A stretch of 64,000 nucleotides of DNA from Streptomonospora wellingtoniae (GCF_031845375.1 NZ_JAVREK010000007.1:1-64000); one strand, 5' to 3'. Positions 34,266-43,214 are shown, numbered from the stretch's first letter. Program-made: numbers and translations. Notes: a model not told the origin generated them from the sequence alone.

Positions 34266-34601
34266 ATGGCACAACCACTGACAGCGGCGGCCGGACTGGG
34301 CGATGCGACGGCCCTGTTCGCCGGACCCGCCGCGAGATTCCACGCCCACCCGCCGTTCCCCGTGATGGGAGTCGCAATGCTGCTCGTCCTGCTTCTGCTG
34401 GGCCTTGTCGCCTACCTGCTGATCTCGCGGGCGAAGGGCCGCCGGCCGCTGTGGGCCGCCGCGCCCGAGCCGCCCGAGTACGCCGCCCGCAGGGTGCTCG
34501 CCGAGCGCTTCGCCCGCGGCGACATCACCGTCGACGAGTTCCTGGAGCGGGCCAGCGTGCTGAACTGGACGCCCGGCTCCCGGGAGGGCGGCCGCAAGTG
34601 A
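34266..34601 (+). CDS. Small SHOCT-domain membrane protein
   Basis: 111 residues. One transmembrane segment (about 33-55, VMGVAMLLVLLLLGLVAYLL) followed by a short cytoplasmic region ending in a SHOCT motif (about 74-100: ARRVLAERFARGDITVDEFLERASVL). SHOCT segments are thought to mediate oligomerisation or degradation targeting. The stop overlaps the GTG start of the next membrane protein gene (GTGA), so the two work together or are at least co-made. No specific function known. Confidence 0.78.
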   Translation: MAQPLTAAAGLGDATALFAGPAARFHAHPPFPVMGVAMLLVLLLLGLVAYLLISRAKGRRPLWAAAPEPPEYAARRVLAERFARGDITVDEFLERASVLNWTPGSREGGRK

Positions 34602-35158
34602 GACTCCGCCCGGGCCTGCCCCGCAAGGCGGTGCTGAGCCTGCACGTGATCGCATCGATGGGCTGGCTCGGCGTGCACGCCGGCGTGCTGACGCTGGTGG
34701 CCGCCGGGACGGCCGCCGACGAGGCGGAGCGGGCCGGCGCGCTCTACGGATCCGCCGCCATGCTGGGCGGGCTGCTCGTCCCGGCACTGAGCCTGACCGC
34801 GCTGGCCACCGGGCTGACCAGCGCGCTGGGAACGCACTGGGGACTGTTCCGCCACTACTGGGTGGCCGCCAAGCTGGCGCTGACCGCGGTGCTGGTGGCC
34901 GGCAGCAACCTGCGGCTGATGCCCGCGACGGCCGACCTCGCCGAAGCGACGCGCGGAGGCACCGTGCCGCCCCCGTTCGCCGACCGCCTCAGCCTCGTCG
35001 TCGCGCTCTCGGTGGCCCTGTCGGTGCTGTTGGCCGCCAGCCTGCTGTCGACTGGCAAGCCCTTCGGCCGTATCCGGCCCCGCCGGCGCTCCCGCGAGGA
35101 GGGCGTATCCGGTCCGCCCAGCCGACCCGCGCGCGTCGCACAGCGCGCCGCCCGCTGA
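34598..35158 (+). CDS. Integral membrane protein (DUF2269-like)
   Basis: 186 residues, GTG start overlapping the SHOCT gene stop. Four hydrophobic segments: about 10-33 (VLSLHVIASMGWLGVHAGVL), 50-70, 84-105 and 130-150, then a basic tail rich in Arg and Pro. The HxxxxxxWxG pattern in the first helix resembles DUF2269 and related cytochrome-b-like small membrane proteins, where a His may hold haem (inference). Role unknown. Confidence 0.7.
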   Translation: MRLRPGLPRKAVLSLHVIASMGWLGVHAGVLTLVAAGTAADEAERAGALYGSAAMLGGLLVPALSLTALATGLTSALGTHWGLFRHYWVAAKLALTAVLVAGSNLRLMPATADLAEATRGGTVPPPFADRLSLVVALSVALSVLLAASLLSTGKPFGRIRPRRRSREEGVSGPPSRPARVAQRAAR

Positions 35159-35241
35159 ATCCGGGAGCCGCCCGGGCGGCGAAGCGACAGCCGTTCGGCA
35201 CCGTGGCATCCTCGTCCGGGCAAGCCAGACGCGGGAGGATC

Positions 35242-35919
35242 ATGGCCGGCATGTGGCACGGCGACCTGTACGCCGACTTCGACGGCCCGGACAAACCGGG
35301 AGGCGGCGCGGACGACATCGACGCGCTGGTCCGCGCCACGTCCCCGGCGGCCGGGGAGGACCGCGCCGGACCGGCGGGCGCCGCTCCGGCGCCCGCCCGG
35401 GGCGTCCCCTTCGACGTGGTCACCGGCGTGGTCGAGACGCCCGTGGGCTTCCTCTTCTGCGCGATGACCGAGGCCGGGCTCGCGGCGTGCTCGTTCGCCC
35501 CGGAGGAGACCGTGGTCGAGCGGCTCGAACGTGCGGTCTCGGCCAACATCGGCCCGCACGACGCCCACCTGGACCCGGTGCGCCGCCAGATCGGCGCCTA
35601 CTTCGCGGGGCGGCTGAGCGCCTTCACCGTCCCGCTGGACCTGCGGTTGACCGGCGACTTCGGGCGCGTAGTGCTGCGGTCGCTACTGGACGTCCCCTAC
35701 GGCTCCACCGTCACCCTGGGCGGTCTGGCCGCGCGGATGGGCCGGCCCAACGCGCGCCGCGCCGTCGCGAGCACGCTCGCCGAGAATCCGCTGTGCCTGT
35801 TCCTGCCCTGCCACCGCGTGGTCGGCGACGACCACCCCGGCGACCCGGGGCCGTACTCGGGCGGCACGGCGGCCAAGCGCGGGCTGCTCGCCCTGGAAGC
35901 CGAGCACGCCGGCGCGTGA
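35242..35919 (+). CDS. ogt: Methylated-DNA--protein-cysteine methyltransferase
   Basis: 225 residues; ATG with GGGAGG close by. C-terminal catalytic domain (about 140-220) contains the active-site motif LPCHRVV, the Asn/Arg region RRAVASTLAENP and YSGGTAAKRGLLALE. It removes alkyl groups from O6-alkylguanine to its own cysteine. The N-terminal 60 residues are an acidic, low-complexity extension not usual in Ogt; no Ada-type cysteine motif is present there, so it is a repair protein rather than an Ada regulator. It converges on the phosphatase gene. Confidence 0.92.
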   Translation: MAGMWHGDLYADFDGPDKPGGGADDIDALVRATSPAAGEDRAGPAGAAPAPARGVPFDVVTGVVETPVGFLFCAMTEAGLAACSFAPEETVVERLERAVSANIGPHDAHLDPVRRQIGAYFAGRLSAFTVPLDLRLTGDFGRVVLRSLLDVPYGSTVTLGGLAARMGRPNARRAVASTLAENPLCLFLPCHRVVGDDHPGDPGPYSGGTAAKRGLLALEAEHAGA

Positions 35920-35941
35920 GCGACGCGGCGCCGCGGTGCGG

Positions 35942-36475
35942 TCAGCGCGCGGCCCGGCGGCCGAAGCGGGCGACGAGCTCGCCGGTCAGGCCCCGCGACG
36001 CGGCCTCGACCATCCCCAGCACGTTGCTGAACCCGTCCTCTCCACCGTAGTAGGGATCGGGGACCTCGGGGTTGGCCGTGCCGCCGGTCTTGGGCGAGAA
36101 GCCCCGGAAGAGTCGCAGCCGGCCGTCCACCGGCGCGGAGTCGGGGGCCAGCTGCACCAGCTCGTCGAAGTTGTCGAGGTCCATCGCCAGGATGAGGTCG
36201 CGCGCGCCGAACCAGGCGGGGTCGAACCTGCGCGCCGTGTGGTCGGTGGAGTAGCCGTGTATGCGAAGCGCGGCGGCCGCCCTCGGGTCCATGCCCGCGC
36301 CGATGTGCCAGCTGCCGGTTCCAGAGCTGTCGACGGCCACCGCACGGCCGAGGCCGGCGCGCGCGAGGTCGGCCGCGAGGACCTTCTCGGCCATCGGGGA
36401 CCGGCAGATGTTGCCCAGGCACACCAGCGCGATCCGGTAGGGCCCCGTCGGATCGAGGGGATCAGGCAGGCTCAT
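35942..36475 (-). CDS. Low-molecular-weight protein-tyrosine phosphatase
   Basis: 177 residues. P-loop VCLGNICRSPMAE near residue 17 (Cys nucleophile and Arg of CxxxxxRS) and the general-acid loop PDPYYGG near 135 give a complete LMW-PTP active site. It dephosphorylates tyrosine phosphoproteins; in Gram-positives often linked to exopolysaccharide or stress signalling. I chose ATG 36475 because TACCGT ends 7 nt before it, fitting a leaderless message; a GTG at 36484 is possible. Transcribed alone, downstream of a 64-bp gap from the response-regulator gene end. Confidence 0.9.
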   Translation of the reverse strand: MSLPDPLDPTGPYRIALVCLGNICRSPMAEKVLAADLARAGLGRAVAVDSSGTGSWHIGAGMDPRAAAALRIHGYSTDHTARRFDPAWFGARDLILAMDLDNFDELVQLAPDSAPVDGRLRLFRGFSPKTGGTANPEVPDPYYGGEDGFSNVLGMVEAASRGLTGELVARFGRRAAR

Positions 36476-36539
36476 GATCACCACGGTAGCCCAGGCTGCG
36501 CGCGTGTCCGGCGCCCGGCCGGACCCGGCATCGCCGGAA

Positions 36540-36992
36540 TCAGCCCTTGGGCAGGCGGACCACGGTGACGAAGAAGTCGTCGATCTGGCGGACCACCTGT
36601 ATGAACTGCTCGAAGTCGACCGGCTTGGCGACGTAGGCGCTGGCGTGCAGCCGGTAGCTGCGCAGTATGTCCTCCTCCGCCTCGGAGGTGGTCAGCACGA
36701 CGATCGGGATGTGGGCGAGCCCCTCGTCCTTCTTGACCTCCTCCAGCACCTCCCGACCGTCCTTGCGGGGCAGGTTGAGGTCGAGCAGGATCAGGTGCGG
36801 CATGGGGGCGTCGGCGTGCTCGCCCTCGCGCCGGAGGAAGCGCAGGGCTTCGACCCCGTCGGAGACGACGTTCAGGTTGTTGCCCACCTTGTGCTCCGCG
36901 AAGGCCTCCTTGGTCATCAGGACGTCCCCGGGGTCGTCCTCGACCAGCAGCACCTCTATGGCTTGCACCAAGTTGTCCTCGCTCAATCTCAT
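36540..36992 (-). CDS. Single-domain response regulator (Rcp1-like)
   Basis: 150 residues, only a receiver domain: acidic LVEDDPGD, phospho-Asp in ILLDLNLPRKDG near 70, VVLTTSE and YVAKPVDF. The long LNLPRKDGREVLEEVK loop and the C-terminal helix resemble Rcp1-type regulators that pair with phytochrome-like kinases. No output domain, so it signals by protein contact. The ATG overlaps the kinase stop (ATGA). Last gene of the phosphatase-kinase-regulator operon. Confidence 0.88.
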   Translation of the reverse strand: MRLSEDNLVQAIEVLLVEDDPGDVLMTKEAFAEHKVGNNLNVVSDGVEALRFLRREGEHADAPMPHLILLDLNLPRKDGREVLEEVKKDEGLAHIPIVVLTTSEAEEDILRSYRLHASAYVAKPVDFEQFIQVVRQIDDFFVTVVRLPKG

Positions 36993-38806
36993 CCGACCTG
37001 TCCCGAATCGGACCCGGGTGCGCCGGGCGCGGTGTCGTCTCCTGCGGACCGGGGCGGCGGGCCGGCGGCGGCCGTCCCTCCTGGGGAGTCCTCCTCGGCG
37101 GAGGGGTCGGCCTCCTGCGCGCCCCGGTCGTCCCGCGCCCCGAGCGGGGCGCGGGCGTCGCCGCCTTCCGCGCCCTGCGCGGGCCCGGCCGCCTTCTCCG
37201 CCCCGGCACGCCGGGGCTGCGCGGCCGCCTCGTCCGCGGCGCCGTCGTCGACGGGCAGCGACCAGCAGATGCGGGTGCCCCGCGACCGCTCGCCGCCGCT
37301 GTCGCCGTCTCCGTCGCCGTCGCTGTCGCCGGTTGACGTGTTCAGCCACATCCGGCCGCCGTGGAAGTCCACGATCTTCTTGCACATCGACAAGCCGATC
37401 CCGGTGCCGCCGTACTTGTCGCGGGTGTGCAGCCGCTGGAAGATCACGAACACGCGCTCGGCGTACTGCGGCTCGATTCCGATGCCGTTGTCGGCGCAGC
37501 AGAACACCCACTCGTCGCCTTGGCGCTCGGCGCCGACGTGCACCCGCGGCGGGTCCTCGCCGCGGAACTTGACGGCGTTGCCGATCAGGTTGAAGAACAC
37601 CTGGGTGAGCAGCGTGCGGTCGCCGCGGACGGTGGGCAGATCGTCGGAGGTGACCAGCGCCCCGACCTCCTCCAGCCTGGTCTCCAGGCTGCTGAGCGCT
37701 TCGGCGAGCGCCTCGTCGAGGTCGACCGGCTGGTCGTCCTTGGTGCGGCCCACGCGCGAGAACGCCAGCAGGTCGTTGATGAGCGTCTGCATCCGTTTCG
37801 CGCCCTCGACCGCATAGTCGATGTAGGCGTCGGCGCGCTCGTCCAGCCGGTTCTGGTAGCGGCGCTGGAGGAGCTGGCAGAAGCTGGCGACCTTGCGGAG
37901 CGGCTCCTGCAGGTCGTGTGAGGCGACGTAGGCGAACTGCTCCAGCTCCAGGTTGGAACGGCGCAGCTCGTCGGTCTGGCGCTCCAGCAGCTCCGACTGC
38001 TCCTGGAGGGTCCGGCGGGCGGTGCCGACCTCGTCCAGGTCGCGGACGATGCGTTCGCGCATGGCGTCGACGTCGCGGCCGACGCGCTCGATCTCGGGCG
38101 GGCCGTGCAGCTCGATGCGGTGGGCGTAGTAGCCCTCGGACACTTGTATGAGGTGGCGCCCGAGCTCGTCCAGCGGTCGCAGCACCCAGTTCTGCAGCAT
38201 GACCCACAGGAAGCAGCACAGCACCACCACCACCGCGCCGACAAGCACAAGCAGGGCCATGACCTGCTGGGTGGCCAGGGTCAGCCCGTCGCGCGCCTGG
38301 CTCAGCTCGTCGTCGATGCGCTGCTCCGTGCGGGCGCCGGCGGCGCGCAGGTCGTCGAAGCGGTCGCGGCCCATCTGGTAGTCAGCCGAGGTGATCTCCT
38401 GGCCGCCGTGCACCTTCTCCAGGGTGGGCTCGGCGAAGTCGTCCTGCCAGGCCTCGCCGGCCTCGATCAAGCGGTGGATGTTGCCGTCGACCTGGCCGTT
38501 CTGCTGGGCCACGGCGCGCAGCTGCGGCAGGCTCTCGTCGAGGTCCTGCCTGCCCTGCTGGTACGGGGCGAGGAACTCGATGTCGTTGGTCAGCGCGTAA
38601 CCGCGGATGCCGTTGTCCATGTTCAGGTAGGCCGACATCGTCTGGCGCACGGCGCTTTGCGCCGGCGTCAGCTCGTCGACCTGACGGTCCAGGGCGTCGC
38701 GGGCGTTGAACGCGGCGAGGGTGATCGTCGAAACCGACGCGACCAGCACCACCGCCACGGTGGCGAGCAGGACGGTCACGCGGCGGCGCAGGGGCCACCT
38801 TCTCAA
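36989..38806 (-). CDS. CHASE3/HAMP sensor histidine kinase
   Basis: 605 residues from a TTG start that overlaps the previous stop (TTGA), with GAGGA 7 nt before. Two membrane helices (about 10-32 and 180-205) flank a helical extracytoplasmic CHASE3-like domain (YLNMDNGIRGYALTND near 60). HAMP (about 205-260), a coiled coil, then the phosphotransfer helix with YVASHDLQEPLRKVASF near 305 (typical of the phytochrome-type kinase group), N box FFNLIGNAVKFRG near 400 and G boxes DNGIGIEP and GGTGIGLSMCKKIV. The last 110 residues are disordered. Signal unknown; it should phosphorylate the downstream Rcp1-like regulator. Confidence 0.88.
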   Translation of the reverse strand: MRRWPLRRRVTVLLATVAVVLVASVSTITLAAFNARDALDRQVDELTPAQSAVRQTMSAYLNMDNGIRGYALTNDIEFLAPYQQGRQDLDESLPQLRAVAQQNGQVDGNIHRLIEAGEAWQDDFAEPTLEKVHGGQEITSADYQMGRDRFDDLRAAGARTEQRIDDELSQARDGLTLATQQVMALLVLVGAVVVVLCCFLWVMLQNWVLRPLDELGRHLIQVSEGYYAHRIELHGPPEIERVGRDVDAMRERIVRDLDEVGTARRTLQEQSELLERQTDELRRSNLELEQFAYVASHDLQEPLRKVASFCQLLQRRYQNRLDERADAYIDYAVEGAKRMQTLINDLLAFSRVGRTKDDQPVDLDEALAEALSSLETRLEEVGALVTSDDLPTVRGDRTLLTQVFFNLIGNAVKFRGEDPPRVHVGAERQGDEWVFCCADNGIGIEPQYAERVFVIFQRLHTRDKYGGTGIGLSMCKKIVDFHGGRMWLNTSTGDSDGDGDGDSGGERSRGTRICWSLPVDDGAADEAAAQPRRAGAEKAAGPAQGAEGGDARAPLGARDDRGAQEADPSAEEDSPGGTAAAGPPPRSAGDDTAPGAPGSDSGQVG

Positions 38807-40071
38807 AGCCGGTCCTCGTGCGTGATGAGCAGCATGGCGACGTCGTCCTGCAGCGGCCCGCCGTTGTAGCGCTCCGCCTCGTCGACCAGGTGCTCGGGCA
38901 GGTCGACGATGGAGGTGCCGCGCTCCAGCACGCCGCCGACCATGCGCCGCAGCCCGCCGACCTCCAGGCGACCGGGCGGCTTGCCGTCGTAGGCGTCGAC
39001 AAGGCCGTCGGTGTAGAGCATCAGCGTGGCGCCGCGGGGCAGCCGGAAACCGTCGATCTCGGTCTCGCGCTCGGGGAAGACGCCCAGCGGCGGCCGGGGC
39101 GCGACGGCGACCTCCTCGACGGCGCCGCGGTGCAGCACCAGCGGCGGCGGGTGGCCGAAGAGCCGGATCCGGGCGTCCTCGCTCCCGGTGTCCAGGCTTG
39201 TCTGGCACAGAGTGGCGTACATCTCCTCCTGCGCCCGCTCGCTGACGAGGATCTCCTCCAGCGCGGGCAGCACGTCCTCCTCGGCGACCCCGCCCATGAC
39301 CAGGGCGCGCCAGGCGATGCGCAGGCTCACGCCGAGCGCGGCCTCGTCGGGGCCGTGCCCGCTGACGTCGCCGACGATGACGTGGGTGGTCCCGTCCTTC
39401 TGCACGGCGTCGTAGAAGTCGCCGCCGACCAGGGCCCGCTTGCGGCCGGGCCGGTAGAAGGAGCGGTGGCTCAGCGGGGAGCTGTCCAGCAGCACTTGGG
39501 GCAGCAGGCCGCGCTCCAGGCGCATGTTCTCGCGGGCGTACAGCTCGGCTTCGCGCAGCTGGCGGGCGTTCTCGTCGGCGCGCTGGCGCTCGACGGAGTA
39601 GCGCAGGCTGCGCGCCAGCAGCGAGCCGTCGACCTGCCCCTTGACCAGGTAGTCCTGCGCGCCTGCGGCCACGGCCGCGATGCCTTCGTGCTCGTCGTTG
39701 AACCCGGTCAGGACGACGACGGCGGCCGCGGAGGCGGTGGTGAGGACTTCGCGCAGCAGGCTCATGCCGCGGGCGTCGGGCAGGTTGAGGTCGAGCAGCA
39801 CGCAGCCGCGGAAGCCCGCGAAGTGCCGGCGCGCCTCGTCGAGCGTACTCACCCAGGTGATGCGGGTGTCGAGTGCGGAGTCGGCGAGGAGCTCCTCGAC
39901 CAGGAACGCGTCTTGGGTGTCGTCCTCGACGAGCAGGACGTCGACCGCCTCAGCGGTCGCGTTGGACTGCCGCTCCATAACGGCCTCAGCCGCGCGGCCG
40001 GGATCGGCCGGCCACGGTTGCTCGGTATCGGTCATGGTCACGGGCTCGCGTCCGGGTTTGCTGGTATCCAC
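38803..40071 (-). CDS. Receiver-PP2C (SpoIIE/RsbU-type) fusion phosphatase
   Basis: 422 residues. Receiver domain (about 40-160) with LVEDD, phospho-Asp in VLLDLNLPDARG near 95 and YLVKGQ; a linker helix; then a PP2C-type serine phosphatase (about 200-420) with VGGDFYDAV, VGDVSGHGPDEA, LMLYTDGLVDA and DDVAMLLITH, which carry the metal-binding aspartates. Such proteins control anti-sigma-factor antagonists in partner-switching. First gene of a three-gene overlapping operon. Start uncertain: GTG 40071 (AGAGG upstream) or ATG 40035. No anti-sigma antagonist gene is adjacent. Confidence 0.87.
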   Translation of the reverse strand: MDTSKPGREPVTMTDTEQPWPADPGRAAEAVMERQSNATAEAVDVLLVEDDTQDAFLVEELLADSALDTRITWVSTLDEARRHFAGFRGCVLLDLNLPDARGMSLLREVLTTASAAAVVVLTGFNDEHEGIAAVAAGAQDYLVKGQVDGSLLARSLRYSVERQRADENARQLREAELYARENMRLERGLLPQVLLDSSPLSHRSFYRPGRKRALVGGDFYDAVQKDGTTHVIVGDVSGHGPDEAALGVSLRIAWRALVMGGVAEEDVLPALEEILVSERAQEEMYATLCQTSLDTGSEDARIRLFGHPPPLVLHRGAVEEVAVAPRPPLGVFPERETEIDGFRLPRGATLMLYTDGLVDAYDGKPPGRLEVGGLRRMVGGVLERGTSIVDLPEHLVDEAERYNGGPLQDDVAMLLITHEDRL

Positions 40072-40310
40072 ACATCGCCTCTACGTCGACCGGTGCGCGG
40101 TGCGCGTCGTCAGCCGTTGCGGCAGTCAAACGATAATCGCCTGCACGTCTTGTCGCTAGCGGGATTGCACGGAGGGATTCAACGACGGCTGGGGACACCG
40201 CGCCTTCGGTGCGCTCGATCGCACCTGCGTGCACACCCAGGCTACCCGCCTTCCGCCAGCTCGCTTTCTCGACACGGTGTCATCTCACTCTTGAAGACGT
40301 CCCCCGCGTG

Positions 40311-40341
40311 CTGACATCATGTCAGTATCCTGATTGGGATA
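40311..40341 (+). promoter_or_regulatory. Two adjacent inverted repeats upstream of heme oxygenase
   Basis: CTGACAT-C-ATGTCAG (40311-40325) is a perfect 15-bp palindrome. It is followed at once by TATCC-N6-GGATA (40326-40341), 21 nt before the hmuO start. Neither matches the DtxR/IdeR iron box. The TetR protein encoded just downstream of hmuO is a candidate ligand-responsive regulator. Confidence 0.5.
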
Positions 40342-40362
40342 AAAGCCAACAAAGGAGGGCAT

Positions 40363-41085
40363 GTGCCCACTGCGGAAGGCCGCCGCCCCACCGAGGACCC
40401 CGACTTCCGCGCCCGCACCGCCGCCCCCGAGAACACGCGAGCGCCGTTCTCCGAGCTACTCAAGCGGGCTACCCGTTCGGCGCACGAAGACGCCGAGCAG
40501 CACGGCTTCACCCGCGCCCTGTTGGCCGGCCGCCTGCCCCGCGAGGGGTACGCGGCGATGATCGCGCAGCACTACTTCGCCTACCTCGCACTGGAGCGGG
40601 TCGGGCGCTCACTGGCCGGCGACCCCGTCGCCGGCGCGGTCGTCGACCCCGGACTGTTCCGCGTGCCCGCGCTGGAGCGCGACCTGGGCGCCGTATACGG
40701 AGGGAACTGGCGCGAGCGCATCGCCCCCACGGCGGCCACCCGCGCCTACACCGCGCGCATCGAGCAGACGAGCGACGACCCCGCCGGGTACGTGGCCCAC
40801 CACTACACCCGCTACCTCGGCGACCTCTCCGGCGGGCAGTTCATCCGCAAGGCCGCAGCCGGCGCCTACGGCCTCGACGAGCAGGGCGGCACCTCCTTCT
40901 ACGACTTCTCCGCACTGGGCAGCCTGCCGCGGTTCAAGGCCGGGTACCGGGCGCGGCTGGACGCGCTGCAGCTGAACGGGGCCGAGCGCGACCACGTCGT
41001 GCGCGAGACACGACTGGCCTACCGGCTCAACGTCGCGGTACTGGCCGATCTCGGCCACACCTTCGCCGCCGAGACGGCGGCCTGA
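40363..41085 (+). CDS. hmuO: Biliverdin-producing heme oxygenase
   Basis: 240 residues; GTG start with AAGGAGGG 5 nt before. About 28 disordered N-terminal residues precede the all-helical domain. The proximal haem ligand is His41 in RATRSAHEDAEQH, and the distal helix has the signature YLGDLSGGQFIRKAA near 158. The enzyme cleaves haem to biliverdin, CO and iron, for iron acquisition or chromophore supply. It is divergent from the receiver-phosphatase operon across 290 bp and followed 60 bp later by a TetR gene on the same strand. No haem transporter genes are adjacent. Confidence 0.92.
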   Translation: MPTAEGRRPTEDPDFRARTAAPENTRAPFSELLKRATRSAHEDAEQHGFTRALLAGRLPREGYAAMIAQHYFAYLALERVGRSLAGDPVAGAVVDPGLFRVPALERDLGAVYGGNWRERIAPTAATRAYTARIEQTSDDPAGYVAHHYTRYLGDLSGGQFIRKAAAGAYGLDEQGGTSFYDFSALGSLPRFKAGYRARLDALQLNGAERDHVVRETRLAYRLNVAVLADLGHTFAAETAA

Positions 41086-41145
41086 ACCCGGGCGCCGCCA
41101 CCGCGACGCATACCGGGCGCCGCCGCCGCGTGACACCATGGGCCC

Positions 41146-41784
41146 ATGCCCAAGATCTCGGCGCCCACCATCGCAGCGCACCGCGCGCAGACCCGCGAGC
41201 GCATCCTGGAGGCGGTCGCCGCCCTCACGCGCGTGCAGGGCATCGACGAGATCTCCATGACCGACGTGGCGGCCGAGGCGGGCATCACGCGCACGGCGCT
41301 GTACAACTACTTCCCCGACAAGCCGTCGCTGCTGCTGGCCTTCACCGAGCAGGCCACCACCGGCTTCGTCGACCGCTACCACCGCGAGCTGCCCTCGGGC
41401 GCCGGCGCCGCCGAGCGGCTGGAGACCTTCGTGCGGTTCCAGGTCGAGGCGCTGGCCGAGCACCCCCACCCCGCGGCGGCCGAGCTCGGCGCCAGCCTGG
41501 GCCCCGACGCCTACCAGGCCCTCGCCGAGCACGTCGCGCCGATGCAGCGGCTGCTCACCGGAATCCTGCGCGAGGGCGTCGACAGCGGCGAGTTCGCGGC
41601 GGCGCCGGTGGAACCGGTGGCCCGCCTGGTGCTGGCGATGCTCGGCGCACAGCGGGCGCCCCTGCAGCACGGGGAGACCACGCCCGGTGACGCCGGGCGC
41701 CTGGTGGCCGCGTTCACGCTGCGCGCGCTCGGCGCCCGCGCCGCCGACACCGGCGGTCACACCGCGTCACCATCGCTCACCTGA
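41146..41784 (+). CDS. TetR family transcriptional regulator
   Basis: 212 residues. Helix-turn-helix at about 12-60: RAQTRERILEAVAALTRVQG, then ISMTDVAAEAGITRTALYNYFPDKPSLL, with a helical C-terminal ligand domain. No clear ribosome site before ATG, so it may be leaderless or coupled to hmuO, 60 bp upstream. Possibly the regulator of hmuO through the palindromes at 40311-40341 (inference from proximity only). Confidence 0.82.
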   Translation: MPKISAPTIAAHRAQTRERILEAVAALTRVQGIDEISMTDVAAEAGITRTALYNYFPDKPSLLLAFTEQATTGFVDRYHRELPSGAGAAERLETFVRFQVEALAEHPHPAAAELGASLGPDAYQALAEHVAPMQRLLTGILREGVDSGEFAAAPVEPVARLVLAMLGAQRAPLQHGETTPGDAGRLVAAFTLRALGARAADTGGHTASPSLT

Positions 41785-41901
41785 GGTCATACCGGCGCGA
41801 CCGGAACGGGCAGCGGCTGCTCCCCGACTGCGCACGTGCGCCGGAGCCGGGGCAGAATCGGGCACCGCCCAGCCCAGCCCCACGCTCCGGAGGAGCCCCC
41901 G

Positions 41902-42096
41902 GTGTCCCTGCTCCTGATCCTGGCCGGCGCCTTCCTGGTCGCCGTCGCGATGTTCAACCGCATCCCCCGGTTCCGGGCACGCGCCATCCCCCAGTTGGTA
42001 CGGGCGCGACTGACCGAAGCGGGTCGGGCGACGCTCACCGCGGTGGGCGGCAGCGCGCTGATCGTCGCCTTCTTCCTGGCGCTGTCGGGAAAGTGA
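41902..42096 (+). CDS. Small membrane protein, unknown function
   Basis: 64 residues, GTG start with GGAGGAG 7 nt before. Two hydrophobic segments: about 2-18 (LLLILAGAFLVAVAMF) and about 45-62 (AVGGSALIVAFFLALSG), separated by a basic stretch. A hairpin membrane protein; family not recognised. It converges on the exonuclease gene with a 13-bp gap. Confidence 0.6.
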   Translation: MSLLLILAGAFLVAVAMFNRIPRFRARAIPQLVRARLTEAGRATLTAVGGSALIVAFFLALSGK

Positions 42097-42109
42097 CCGC
42101 GGCGCCGGC

Positions 42110-43075
42110 TCAGCCCAGCACCGTGCGCAGCCGGCGCGCCGCCAGCCGGGCTGCGCTGGTGGCGGCAAGGGCCGTGGCCACCGCGGCCGAGGCCGCCGCG
42201 GCCTCCAGCGCCGCGCTGCGGCACTCGGCGTCGCGCTGAGCGGCCGCGCGCTGCTCAGGGCCGAAGCGGCCCCCGCAGTCGTGCGGGTCCAGCTCCAGCC
42301 GGCGCCAGCGGCTCGGCCACGCGGCCGGCGGGCGCTCGGGGTGGCCGCGCAGGGCGACCGCAGACGGCGTTGCCGCGTACGAGGTCCGCGGCTTGAGGGG
42401 AGCGGAATCCGGTTCCCCCGAATCCAGTTCGATCGGGGCGGGTCCGGTGTAGCGCAGCGTGCCGGGGGCGTTGGCCAGCAATTCGGCCAGCAGTTGGGCG
42501 CAGGCGCGGGCGTCGCCCAGCGCGGTGTGCTGCCCGGTGGGCCAGTGCCCGCTGAGGGTGTGGCAGGCACGCGGCAGCGAGTAGCGGGGCAGGTCGAGCT
42601 GGGAACGCAGCGACAGCAGCGTGCACAGGCCCGGCAGGCCGCCCGGCAGGCCGGCGGGAAGCAGCTCCGAGGCGAGGAAGCGGCCCTCGAAGTCGAGCTT
42701 GTGCCCCACCAGCACCGCGCCGGAGAACAGTCCGCGCAGCACGTCCACCAGCTCGGCGGCCTTGGGCGCGCCGATGACGTCGCTGGCGCCGATGCCGTGG
42801 AACTCCTGCCCGGTGACGGGGGCGCCGGGGTCGACCAGCGTGGTGAACTCCCGCAGCAGGGTGCCGTCGCCGCGCACGCGCACCACCGCGATCTCGCAGA
42901 TGCGGGCACCCTCGCCGGGGTAAAGCCCGGTGGTCTCGACGTCGACGACCGCGTACTCCAGATCGCGCGCGCCGCGGGCGGCGCCGCGGCGGCGGGTCAG
43001 GGCACCCGTCCGGACCATCCGCCCGGCGTCGGGTTCGGCGTCCAGCACGTCGTCCACACCCCGTCCGATCCTCAT
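42110..43075 (-). CDS. DEDDh 3'-5' exonuclease (DNA polymerase III epsilon-like)
   Basis: 321 residues. Exonuclease domain at about 38-205: ExoI VVDVETTGLYPGEG, ExoII-like LVGHKLDFEGRFLASEL and ExoIII HTALGDARACAQLL (His and Asp) form the DEDDh active site. The C-terminal 110 residues are low-complexity with Ala/Arg-rich helices and a HDCGGRFGPEQRAAAQRDAEC segment. It resembles stand-alone epsilon-like nucleases that trim DNA or RNA rather than the replicative subunit, because it lacks the polymerase-binding tail. Transcribed alone. Confidence 0.87.
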   Translation of the reverse strand: MRIGRGVDDVLDAEPDAGRMVRTGALTRRRGAARGARDLEYAVVDVETTGLYPGEGARICEIAVVRVRGDGTLLREFTTLVDPGAPVTGQEFHGIGASDVIGAPKAAELVDVLRGLFSGAVLVGHKLDFEGRFLASELLPAGLPGGLPGLCTLLSLRSQLDLPRYSLPRACHTLSGHWPTGQHTALGDARACAQLLAELLANAPGTLRYTGPAPIELDSGEPDSAPLKPRTSYAATPSAVALRGHPERPPAAWPSRWRRLELDPHDCGGRFGPEQRAAAQRDAECRSAALEAAAASAAVATALAATSAARLAARRLRTVLG

Positions 43076-43214
43076 CGCGGCACCTCCCGCGGCCAGACAC
43101 TACGACACGCGAGGGAAGACCGGCGCCCCGAACGGCGTTGAACCAGCGGCCCGGACCCGCCACCCCCTGGCTCCGGCCGCGACGTATGAGCGCCCCCGAC
43201 CGAGGAGTCTCCCC

